64,000 nt of DNA, taken from the NCBI GenBank assembly GCA_016716065.1, contig JADJXA010000003.1:434001-498000 (forward strand), written 5' to 3'. This document shows, in pieces, positions 1 through 6,779 of this stretch. The stretch's first letter is position 1. Each line of letters begins with the position of its first letter. The position numbers and the translations under genes were made by a program. The notes below the pieces were generated by a model, which was not told the DNA's origin, did not search any database, and saw only the letters and a list, made by a program, of their open reading frames with translations. The DNA is from Candidatus Leptovillus gracilis (lineage in GTDB: Bacteria; Chloroflexota; Anaerolineae; Promineifilales; Promineifilaceae).

Positions 1-1
1 C

Positions 2-991
2 TACTTAGGCCCTCAAGAAGCACCCACCCCGGAAGAGAGAGGCGTGCCTAAATGGACCGGTTCGCCAGAAGAAGCGGCGCGAATCATCCGCGCTGCGATG
101 CGCCACATGGGTGCGGCCACCGTCGGCTTTATCGAACTGGACGACAACACCCGCAAACTCATCTATGGCGTAGACCCCGATGGCAAAGACCTCATCTTCA
201 CCGATGAGCCTATCGCCTACGAAGATGACAACGCCCGCTACATTCCCAATAGCTGCAAATACGTCGTAGTCTACACCGTGCAAATGTCCCAAGAGACCAT
301 GCGCCGCAGCCCCACGCAGTTGGGTTCGCAAACCACCACGCTGGCCTATACCCGCGGTGAAACCATCCAGGCTTCGCTGCAAGAGTTCTTGCGCGGCCTG
401 GGCTACCAGGGCTTGGGTGAATCCACCACCAATGCCCTGGGTATCTCCCCGGCGTTGGGCGTGATGGCCGGTCTGGGCGAAATGTCCCGCCTCAACCGCA
501 TGATCACCCCAGAATTTGGGCCGATGGTGCGCGTCTTCAAACTGCTCACCGACCTACCGATTGCCACCGACAAGCCGATTGACGCCGGGATCATGGAGTT
601 CTGCAAACGGTGTAAGAAGTGCGCCGAGGCCTGTCCCTCCGAATCGTTGAGCTTCCTGGATGAACCTACCTGGGAAACGCAAGGTGAATGGAACAATCCC
701 GGTCACAAAGCCTATTTTGAAAATTCCGTCACCTGTTACACCTACTGGCGGGAACAGGCGGGCACCAACTGCGGTATCTGCTTTGCCGTTTGCCCCTTCT
801 CCAAGAAAGACAAGGCCTGGATTCATGAATGGGTCAAGGCCGGCGCATCGGTAGCGCCCTTCATGGATAGCTTTTTCCGCAGTATGGACGACGCTTTTGG
901 GTATGGTACGCAGGCCAGCGCCGAAGAATGGTGGTCGTTGGATCTGCCCGAATATGGCACTGATAGCAACGCGCCGGTAATGGAGGTTTAA
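2..991 (+). CDS. rdhA: Reductive dehalogenase catalytic subunit (RdhA), 5'-partial
   Basis: The reading frame is open to the left edge, so the N-terminus (and any Tat signal) lies outside the window; 329 residues are visible. The family removes halogens from organohalides with a corrinoid and two 4Fe-4S clusters. Seen: the first cluster motif CxxCxxCxxxCP (CKRCKKCAEACP, about visible residue 200), an upstream Cys in VTCYTYW with CGICFAVCPF for the second cluster, the RdhA-like opening VPKWTGSPEEAARIIRAAMR, and the C-terminal WIHEWVK and MDDAFGYG stretches. QueG shares cofactors but not these end motifs. A small membrane protein follows 3 bases later, the usual rdhA-rdhB arrangement. No ACGGCCGT palindrome occurs in it, unlike most neighbours. 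The substrate cannot be read from sequence. Confidence 0.88.
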   Translation, partial: YLGPQEAPTPEERGVPKWTGSPEEAARIIRAAMRHMGAATVGFIELDDNTRKLIYGVDPDGKDLIFTDEPIAYEDDNARYIPNSCKYVVVYTVQMSQETMRRSPTQLGSQTTTLAYTRGETIQASLQEFLRGLGYQGLGESTTNALGISPALGVMAGLGEMSRLNRMITPEFGPMVRVFKLLTDLPIATDKPIDAGIMEFCKRCKKCAEACPSESLSFLDEPTWETQGEWNNPGHKAYFENSVTCYTYWREQAGTNCGICFAVCPFSKKDKAWIHEWVKAGASVAPFMDSFFRSMDDAFGYGTQASAEEWWSLDLPEYGTDSNAPVMEV

Positions 992-994
992 GGC

Positions 995-1207
995 ATGTCT
1001 GAAAAATACGCAGTTTCGGTTAGAAAACGGCCGTTTTACGAATGGCTGCTCTGGATAATCTGGGCTTTTGGCCTGTTCTTCATCTTCCAAAACGCCTGGG
1101 GCAGCGGCCTGGAACTAGAGCCGCGTGCGGCTGGTATCCTGTGGGTTACATTTGTCGTCTGGCTGTTAGGTGGGATCGTGATCTGGTTCACTCGCCGGGG
1201 CAAATAG
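995..1207 (+). CDS. rdhB: RdhB-like small membrane anchor of the reductive dehalogenase
   Basis: A 70-residue protein with two hydrophobic segments (about residues 16-32 and 45-64) and a positively charged end (TRRGK). It starts 3 bases after rdhA, with a GGAGGT ribosome binding site overlapping the rdhA stop codon, so the pair is very probably co-translated. RdhB proteins are short, hydrophobic and poorly conserved and tether the exported catalytic subunit to the membrane. Classical RdhB has about 90 residues and three helices; this one is shorter. The assignment rests on position, size and topology more than on a conserved motif. Confidence 0.6.
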   Translation: MSEKYAVSVRKRPFYEWLLWIIWAFGLFFIFQNAWGSGLELEPRAAGILWVTFVVWLLGGIVIWFTRRGK

Positions 1208-1231
1208 GCCGCACAAATAACAGACCACACA

Positions 1232-1333
1232 TTCCCCGATGGCAACTATACAGCCCGGCTGGGATTGCACCACAGAGACATAGACTTTACGGTTTAATCT
1301 CTGTGCCCTCCGTGCCTCCGTGGTGAACAGTTA
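1232..1333 (+). repeat. Dispersed intergenic repeat, copy A
   Basis: About 100 bp between rdhB and the next gene. It begins near GGGATTGCACCACAGAGACA and ends with CTCCGTGCCTCCGTGGTGAA, so its two halves are imperfect inverted repeats. Related copies lie at about 27072-27200, 42010-42118 and, degenerate, 44557-44635. No coding potential is seen. Confidence 0.7.
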
Positions 1334-1374
1334 CCCCCGATGAAGCTCATTGGGTCAATCTGAAAGGTTAACAG

Positions 1375-1410
1375 ATGGGAGAGGGGCAACCCCCTCTCCC
1401 ATTTTGTGTT
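1375..1410 (+). terminator. Rho-independent terminator after rdhAB
   Basis: A perfect 12-bp stem ATGGGAGAGGGG / CCCCTCTCCCAT (1375-1386 and 1391-1402) with loop CAAC, followed directly by TTTTGTGTTA. It would end the rdhAB transcript and separate it from the rdhC-like gene, whose start is at 1468. Confidence 0.7.
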
Positions 1411-1467
1411 ACATTCCTACTGGCAAAAGATACAAACTGGCATTTTGTCAGGTATAGAAGCGGAATT

Positions 1468-2700
1468 ATGAGCAATCCCGATCCGATTGTCATTCCCTTA
1501 ACGCCTCGCCCGCCTTCAAAAAGGCAAAAACAGCAGCGGCGCGAACACTTTCTCATTGTGGGAACCGTGCTGCTGGTGGTCATTGCCTGGCTCTATGGCT
1601 ACCTGACAGCCGGGGCCGACGTATCGCCACTGGTGGAAAATGTGCTGCCCGGCGCTGCCAGCATTCAGTTCACCGATGGGCTTTTTGTTGGCTACGACGC
1701 AGACGGCAATCTGGTGGGCTATGCGGCGGCGGGCAGCGCGCCCGGTTACAGCGGCCCCATCGTGATGCTGGTAGGTGTAGACCCAGATGGCAACCTTCTG
1801 GGCGTCATGGTGGTGGAACAAAGTGAATCGCCAGGCTTCTTCCGCCTGGTGGACAACAGCGATTTATTGTCTAGTTACGCCAATAAGCCCCTTACAGCAC
1901 CTTTGCAACTCGGTGAAGACCTGGATGCCGTGACCGGGGCAACGGTGAGCGCGGAGGGGGTAGCCAGCGCGGTACGCACGGCCGTGCGCGACATAGCCGC
2001 CAATGGTCTGAACGTTCCTCTCCCCCCCGAAAAGCAGCCTATCCAGGTCGGTTGGCCGGAGTTGATTCTGGTGCTGCTGTTTGCTTCTGGCTACGTCGGT
2101 CACAAGCTGCGCGGCGGCCCCTGGAAGCAGCGCGTGCGCTGGGGCACGCTCATCGCCGGCATGGTATTTCTCGGCTTCATCTACACCGCGCCGCTGACCA
2201 TCACCATGATCATCTCCCTGCTCAGCGGCTACTGGCCCGACTGGCATAGCAATCTCTACTGGTATATGTTGATCGGCGGCATCTTATTTGTTACCACGGT
2301 AGACGCCAAAAACCCCTATTGCAGTTGGTTCTGTCCGTTTGGCGCGTTCCAGGAATGCGTCGCCGCCGTCTCCCGCGCCAAACGGTACCACCCGCGCGAT
2401 CTGAACGAGCCTTTGAAGTGGGTGCAGCGCGGGCTAGCATTAACGGCCGTTCTCCTGGGTCTGGCGCTGCGCCGACCCGGCGTTGCCGGCTACGAACCCT
2501 TTGCCACGCTGTTTGACTTGCGCGGGACACCCGTGCAGTGGGTGTTTCTACTGGTAGTCGTCTTTGCCAGCCTGATGACCTACCGGCCATTTTGTAACTA
2601 CCTGTGCCCCATTGATCCGGTGGTGGATATGATCGCTGCCGTTCGGCGCTGGTTGAAGGAGGCTTGGGCGCAATGGCGTCAACGAATCATGAAGAGCTAG
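1468..2700 (+). CDS. rdhC: RdhC/NosR-like membrane flavoprotein with FMN-binding and Fe-S domains
   Basis: A 410-residue membrane protein. After a first helix (about 30-50) comes a periplasmic FMN-binding domain with DAVTGATVS at 153-161; in this family the second Thr (T159) receives FMN covalently from ApbE. Several helices follow, then two CxxxCP Fe-S motifs, CSWFCP (C285, C289) and CNYLCP (C376, C380). This is the NosR/RdhC (CprC/PceC) layout, thought to carry electrons across the membrane to the exported enzyme. The ATG at 1468 is preferred because upstream codons run into the terminator at 1375-1402. The modifying enzyme ApbE is encoded two genes downstream. It could in principle serve a partner other than RdhA. 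Confidence 0.8.
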   Translation: MSNPDPIVIPLTPRPPSKRQKQQRREHFLIVGTVLLVVIAWLYGYLTAGADVSPLVENVLPGAASIQFTDGLFVGYDADGNLVGYAAAGSAPGYSGPIVMLVGVDPDGNLLGVMVVEQSESPGFFRLVDNSDLLSSYANKPLTAPLQLGEDLDAVTGATVSAEGVASAVRTAVRDIAANGLNVPLPPEKQPIQVGWPELILVLLFASGYVGHKLRGGPWKQRVRWGTLIAGMVFLGFIYTAPLTITMIISLLSGYWPDWHSNLYWYMLIGGILFVTTVDAKNPYCSWFCPFGAFQECVAAVSRAKRYHPRDLNEPLKWVQRGLALTAVLLGLALRRPGVAGYEPFATLFDLRGTPVQWVFLLVVVFASLMTYRPFCNYLCPIDPVVDMIAAVRRWLKEAWAQWRQRIMKS

Positions 2701-3047
2701 ACCGCGCCGACGCCGCCCGCGCCCGCGCCAAACATGAAAAGGGCAAACGCTTCCTCTTGCTCGGCTTTGTGGGTCTCAGCGTTATCCTGATCGGCCTCAT
2801 CTGGGCCGAAGGGCTGACCACCGACCAACCAGCCACGCCCAGCTATTATCGGGAGCGATATGAAATGGACCCCAACGTCTATCTAACCATCACCGCCGAA
2901 GCGGTAGAGTTTCGGCAGCAGTTAAATGGCACACCCGCTCCCGACGCCGACGAAGGTTCACATGGCTCTGGCAGCGGCCAGGGGCGTGGCCAGGGTGAAG
3001 CAACGGCCGTACCCACCCCCACCCGCGAGGCAACCCCAAAACCATGA
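2673..3047 (+). CDS. Single-pass membrane protein of unknown function
   Basis: A 124-residue protein: a short charged cytoplasmic start, one transmembrane segment (about 27-46, FLLLGFVGLSVILIGLIWAE), a folded-looking stretch, and a low-complexity Gly/Ser/Gln then Pro/Thr tail. The ATG at 2673 is chosen because AGGAGG sits at the right distance, while an upstream TTG would lie on top of it. It overlaps the end of rdhC by 28 bases, and its stop overlaps the apbE start. It is therefore co-translated with the flavoprotein genes and may be an accessory of that complex, but I do not recognise a family. Confidence 0.65.
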   Translation: MASTNHEELDRADAARARAKHEKGKRFLLLGFVGLSVILIGLIWAEGLTTDQPATPSYYRERYEMDPNVYLTITAEAVEFRQQLNGTPAPDADEGSHGSGSGQGRGQGEATAVPTPTREATPKP

Positions 3048-4075
3048 CCCTGGCGAACCTTTCTCCCCCCACCCTGAACCGGCGGCAGTTCTTGCAAATG
3101 ACAGCCGCGGCTACGGCCGTTTCCGGCGTATGTCTCATCGGCAAACGATGGCCTTTCGGACAACGATTCACCACCTTCCACGAGACGCGCACGCTGATGG
3201 GCACGGTCATCAATCTGGCGATCATTGGCGATGACGCCGCCATCGCCCGCAGCGCCATCACCGCCACCTTCGCCGAAATGGAGCGCCTGATTGCCCTCTT
3301 CGACCACCGCCAGTCGGGCAGCCCCTTGGCGCGGCTCAACCAGAGCGGCCATCTGGCCGCTCCGCCGACCGAACTGCTAGGCATCATCCAGCAGGCGCGG
3401 CAGTACAGCGACCTGACCAGCGGCGCGTTCGACATTTCCGTCAAGCCGCTGCTGGATGCGTATCGCGCCGGACTGCCGGCCGCCGGGCAACGGCCGTTGG
3501 TAGACTACCGCCAGATCGAAGCCAGCGCCGGGCACATTCGCCTGGGGCTGCCGGGCATGGCGCTGACGCTGGATGGCATTGCCAAAGGGCGGGTGGTGGA
3601 TGGAGCAACGGCCGTGTTGCAAACTCACGGCTTTCCCAACATCCTGGTCGAAGCGGGCGGCGATCTGATGGGGTTGGGCGCACATCCCGACGGGACCCCC
3701 TGGCGCGTGGGGATCAGCCATCCCCGCGCTACCGCCGGGGCGCTGCTGCGCGTGCTGCCCATCACCATGCGCGCCGCGGCCACCTCTGGCGATTACCAGC
3801 ACAGCTTCAGCCAAGATTTTCGCCAGCACCACATTCTCGACCCGCGCACCGGGCTTTCGCCGACCGATCTGGCCAGCGTGACCGTGCTGGCTCCCTCGGC
3901 CACCGACGCCGATGCGCTGAGTACGGCCGTGATGGTCTTAGGCAGTGATGCAGGGCTGGCGCTCGCCGCTCGCCTGCCCCATGTCGAAGCCCTGGTTGTT
4001 ACCAAAGCGCTGGAGGTCCGGCAGACAGCCGGCTTTCCGGCCGCAGGAGATGGCAAATTGGAGAGTAGCAAATGA
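3044..4075 (+). CDS. apbE: ApbE, FAD:protein FMN transferase
   Basis: A 343-residue exported enzyme that transfers FMN from FAD onto a Thr of RnfG/NosR/RdhC-type proteins. Seen: a twin-arginine motif NRRQFLQM near residues 12-19 followed by a hydrophobic stretch, the ApbE opening LMGTVINLAIIG, ALTLDGIAKGRVVDGA, the GGDLMGLG turn, HHILDPRTG and ATDADALSTAVMVLG. All are family hallmarks. The start overlaps the previous stop (ATGA) and its own stop overlaps the next start (ATGA), a translationally coupled operon. The obvious client is the TGAT motif of the RdhC-like protein two genes upstream. A Tat signal here fits a redox enzyme exported with cofactor. Confidence 0.92.
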   Translation: MTLANLSPPTLNRRQFLQMTAAATAVSGVCLIGKRWPFGQRFTTFHETRTLMGTVINLAIIGDDAAIARSAITATFAEMERLIALFDHRQSGSPLARLNQSGHLAAPPTELLGIIQQARQYSDLTSGAFDISVKPLLDAYRAGLPAAGQRPLVDYRQIEASAGHIRLGLPGMALTLDGIAKGRVVDGATAVLQTHGFPNILVEAGGDLMGLGAHPDGTPWRVGISHPRATAGALLRVLPITMRAAATSGDYQHSFSQDFRQHHILDPRTGLSPTDLASVTVLAPSATDADALSTAVMVLGSDAGLALAARLPHVEALVVTKALEVRQTAGFPAAGDGKLESSK

Positions 4076-5421
4076 GTGAACCAACCCATGTGACTGCGCC
4101 GAACGAACAGCTTGTCCGCTTGGAAACGGCCGTAACCCGCGCCCGCGCCCAGGCCGAGCCAACCGCCCTGATTCACGCCCTCATCCACCTGGCCCAGTGC
4201 CATCTGGACGACGGCAACGTCCCCAAAGCGCTTACCCAATACGAAGAAGCCCTGGCCCTGGCCCAGGAAATAAAAGATGAGCCGCTGGAAGCGCGGCTGT
4301 GGGGTTATAAGGGGATGTGCCTGATGCGCCTTGGCAATTCCCACTTTGCCCAGATCGCCCTGCACAAATCACAAAACATGGCTAAAGCGCTCAACCATGC
4401 ACCGCTTTTGGCGGACGCCCTGACCCAACTGGGCAACCTGCAATTGGAGATGGGGCAGGGAACCAAAGCCATCGCCCGCTGGGAACAGGCATATGGCGTG
4501 GCCCTTTCGTCCGGCGACCCTTTGCGGGCCATGAGTCTGGCGGGCAAGATAGGCGCCGTTTTTGCCAGCCTGGAATCGTCGGAAAAGGCGTTGGAGTATT
4601 TTGGCGCGGCCCAACAGTTGGCGCGACAGTTGGGACAGCGGCCGGCGGAATGTCTTTATCTGCTCCAAATGGGTAATGTATTGCAGGCAAGTGGGGCGGC
4701 CGATGGCGCCAGAGAATTGCTGGAAACAGCCCTCAATCTGGCTGCGGAACTGAACAATCCACAGGCCGAAATGAGCGCCCTCGGCAGCCTGATGCGTTTG
4801 TATGTGGCCGAGGACAAGCCGAGCATGGTGATGCTCTATGGCGAACAGGTGATTCGCATGGCGCATGAAATACAAGATACAAGCGCAGAAATCGCCAACA
4901 TCAATCTTTTGGCCGCCTACCTGGTAGAAAAAGGGCAGGCGCGGCGGGCGCTGCCTCATTTACAACGCGGGCTGGCGATTGTCGAAGAGAGTGAGGATTG
5001 GTCGTGGCAGATGACAATGCTTAACCAGCTTGGTTATGCCTATTACGATCTGGGCGACCTGGATGCAGCGCTGTCGGCGTATGAGACAGCCTTGAAACGG
5101 GCCAGGCAGTTGCAGGATAAGGCAGCCAGCGGGCAGGTTTACGGCCGTCTCAGCGCCGTGTTGGCCGAAACAGGGCAGCTTGCCGAAGCGGTAACGGCCG
5201 CGCAGCAAGCACTGGGTTTAGGGCTGGAATTGAACGACGCCATGCTAGTAGGCGAACAGCAAATGATGTTGGCCTTTGCCTACAGCGACCTCGGAGACAC
5301 GGCCCAGGCGCTGGCCTACTGCCAGCAAGCCATAGAAACCTACCGGGAATTAGGCGAGGAATCGCTGATGGCGAAGGCAGAAACATTGCGCGGCTCCCTT
5401 GAGAGAGTTGGGCATGGATAA
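4072..5421 (+). CDS. TPR-repeat protein
   Basis: A 449-residue soluble protein built almost wholly of tetratricopeptide-like helical pairs (patterns such as AxxxYExALxLAxE, repeated every 34-40 residues from about 20 to 440). There is no signal peptide, membrane segment or catalytic motif. It starts on the ATGA overlap with apbE, so it belongs to the same transcript. TPR proteins are scaffolds; here it may help assemble or sense the state of the redox proteins upstream, but nothing in the sequence shows this. Confidence 0.8.
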   Translation: MSEPTHVTAPNEQLVRLETAVTRARAQAEPTALIHALIHLAQCHLDDGNVPKALTQYEEALALAQEIKDEPLEARLWGYKGMCLMRLGNSHFAQIALHKSQNMAKALNHAPLLADALTQLGNLQLEMGQGTKAIARWEQAYGVALSSGDPLRAMSLAGKIGAVFASLESSEKALEYFGAAQQLARQLGQRPAECLYLLQMGNVLQASGAADGARELLETALNLAAELNNPQAEMSALGSLMRLYVAEDKPSMVMLYGEQVIRMAHEIQDTSAEIANINLLAAYLVEKGQARRALPHLQRGLAIVEESEDWSWQMTMLNQLGYAYYDLGDLDAALSAYETALKRARQLQDKAASGQVYGRLSAVLAETGQLAEAVTAAQQALGLGLELNDAMLVGEQQMMLAFAYSDLGDTAQALAYCQQAIETYRELGEESLMAKAETLRGSLERVGHG

Positions 5422-5566
5422 AACGGTGCTAACTCCGGCTACGTTTTCTGTAACCTCCCATACCTGGCGGGGTATTCCCCCACCAGAGAAACCGCGTCGC
5501 CGTTCCAACCCTCAGCGGGTATCCTGTGCCTATCACGCCAAAAGCAAGGCCGTACTATTCCTTTGA
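5414..5566 (+). CDS. Possible short or truncated ORF at the end of the rdhC-apbE operon
   Basis: A 50-codon frame whose ATG lies 8 bases inside the end of the TPR gene, the same overlap style as the genes before it. It is basic and rich in Pro and Arg (GIPPPEKPRRRSN). It stops at 5566, shortly before the IS110 debris, so it may be the N-terminal stub of a gene cut by that insertion. No family is recognised; it could also be chance. Confidence 0.3.
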   Translation: MDKTVLTPATFSVTSHTWRGIPPPEKPRRRSNPQRVSCAYHAKSKAVLFL

Positions 5567-5729
5567 TGTCATATGGCTCTTCATGACCATAGCCCGCAGT
5601 GCAACCTGGTTCCCTTGCCCTCGTGATTTCACCACCAGCGGCACGCTCGTCGTGACCCTGATCAGGAATTTACCTTTGTTATTGGGCAATGGGTTGGCAT
5701 GATATCTCAACTTTACTCTGGAGGTTATC

Positions 5730-6280
5730 ATGCGCAAACAAAACAAGTCCCGTACCACCCCCACCCAGCCCTGCCGTATCAAGTCGGTCGCCGAACTCAA
5801 AAACCAGGCCGTGGTCAATCCCCATGCTGCCGGTCTGGACATCGGTTCCCGCGAGACTTGGACTGCTGCCTCGCCCCATCATGACGGCGAAACGGCCCGC
5901 TATTTCGCCACTTTCACCCCAGACCTGGAAGCACTGGCCGATTGGCTGCTTAGTAATCGTCTAAGAATAACTTCCTGTTTTTTAGATTGGACCAATCTTG
6001 GAGATTGGTCCAATCTGGGCCATGTAATTTCTAGTTGATCACTTAGTTACGGCGTCACCACCGTGGCCATGGAATCCACCGGCGTCTACCGGATTCCCAA
6101 CTTTGAACTCCTGGAAGCGCGCGGCATTATCTGTTTCGTGGTCAATGCCTGCCATATCAAGCACATGCCTGGTCGCAAGTCCGACCTGGTGGATTGCCAA
6201 TGGCTGCAAAAGCTGCATACCCTCGGCCTGCGCAACGCCTCATTTCGTCCCGACGCTGAAATGCGTACCTTGCGCACCTC
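5730..6280 (+). pseudogene. IS110-family transposase, 3'-truncated and split by a MITE
   Basis: The N-terminal DEDD half of an IS110 transposase. AAGLDIGSRETWTA carries the first acidic residue; AMESTGVYRIPNFELLEARG and the GRKSDLVDCQWLQKLHTLGL block follow in the same frame after an insertion. GGAGGT precedes the ATG at 5730. A 93-bp in-frame insertion, a 99-bp element counting both flanking CTTAGT copies (5949-6047), brings a TGA at 6036-6038. Without it the protein reads DWLLSYGVTTVAMESTGVY, the normal IS110 sequence. The frame is lost after about 6280, so the C-terminal Ser-containing domain is missing and the element cannot be autonomous. No clear IS ends could be defined. Confidence 0.85.
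5949..6047 (+). mobile_element. 99-bp MITE-like element, copy 1 (inside IS110 transposase)
   Basis: The element is bounded by direct CTTAGT repeats (5949-5954 and 6042-6047). Inside the ends are imperfect terminal inverted repeats (about 16 of 23 positions). At the centre lies a large palindrome, AGATTGGACCAATCT, TGG, AGATTGGTCCAATCT. It has the same length as the copy at 55512-55610 (opposite strand) with 4 substitutions in 99 bp. The host IS110 gene shows the empty site: one CTTAGT in frame as codons CTT AGT. No ORF is inside, so it must be moved in trans. Confidence 0.85.
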
Positions 6281-6302
6281 TGGCCCGGACCGCCTCTAGT
6301 CC

Positions 6303-6468
6303 AGCCATTGGCTGATAGAGAGAGCTTTTGTTCGTGGATATTTTTGAAGCGGGGCATGAGCTGAAAACCCAATAGATGGCAAAAAGCGAAAGCGACTTCA
6401 CTTTGACCGTGACTGTCCACGTAGTTGCGATCTACCTGCATGGTTGTGCAGTGGCGCAGCACTGCCTC
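6303..6468 (-). pseudogene. Tn3-family transposase fragment
   Basis: On the minus strand about 55 codons read EAVLRHCTTMQVDRNYVDSH then GQSEVAFAFCHLLGFQLMPR and FKNIHEQKL, the conserved catalytic-domain core of Tn3-family TnpA, with the second acidic residue region around NYVDSHG. Nothing of the remaining roughly 900 residues is present. It abuts the truncated IS110 gene on one side and a permease fragment on the other. Confidence 0.75.
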
Positions 6469-6592
6469 TTTCCTCGTTCTCCTTCTTTGGTCAATTTACC
6501 TCGGACTTTGGGCTGGCGATGGCTGGTCTGGTGCTGTCCATGCTGCCGATTATTATTCTCTACCTGGCGCTGCAAAGACAGATACCCCCACA
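6462..6592 (+). pseudogene. C-terminal fragment of a sugar ABC-transporter permease
   Basis: In one plus frame the sequence reads LPLSSFSFFGQFTSDFG followed by LAMAGLVLSMLPIIILYLAL and QRQ. This is the last transmembrane segment of MalG/UgpE-type permeases, which normally end QRQFIRGLTAGAVKG. After QRQ the match stops and the frame drifts to noncoding sequence up to about 6690. It is a remnant unrelated to the rdh operon. Confidence 0.6.
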
Positions 6593-6690
6593 GATTACGT
6601 TCTGGCGGGGGATATGCAAAAAATCCAAATTGTTCACTGAAACGGAGGGTATTCCCGTCATCTTGGGGGCGGCTGTGGGAGACAAAAAGA

Positions 6691-6725
6691 AGCGTGATGC
6701 GTGGAAAAAGTTCACGCATCACGCT
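6691..6725. repeat. REP-like palindrome (AGCGTGATGCGTG family), copy 1
   Basis: Perfect 13-bp arms AGCGTGATGCGTG (6691-6703) and CACGCATCACGCT (6713-6725) around a 9-nt loop. Related palindromes lie at 13857-13891 and 51604-51643, each at the 3' end of a gene. Confidence 0.7.
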
Positions 6726-6738
6726 TCATGCATGTCAG

Positions 6739-6777
6739 GGGATGGTTCGTGAACCAGAGTGGTTCACGAACCATCCC
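6739..6777 (-). terminator. 18-bp perfect hairpin just after the giant secreted-protein gene
   Basis: Arms GGGATGGTTCGTGAACCA (6739-6756) and TGGTTCACGAACCATCCC (6760-6777) with a GAG loop, three bases beyond the stop codon of the gene ending at 6780. There is no U-tract on the minus strand, so it is either a weak terminator or a 3'-end stabiliser. The second palindrome at 6691-6725 lies immediately downstream. Confidence 0.55.
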
Positions 6778-6779
6778 AA

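Noticed and set aside
2..991. Epoxyqueuosine reductase (QueG) as an alternative for the first gene
   Set aside because: The VPKW opening, the YW motif between clusters and the MDDAFGYG end are RdhA features, and an rdhB-like gene follows.
554..1090. Minus-strand frame of 178 codons opposite rdhA
   Set aside because: It lies wholly on the other strand of a gene with clear Fe-S motifs and has no recognisable family feature.
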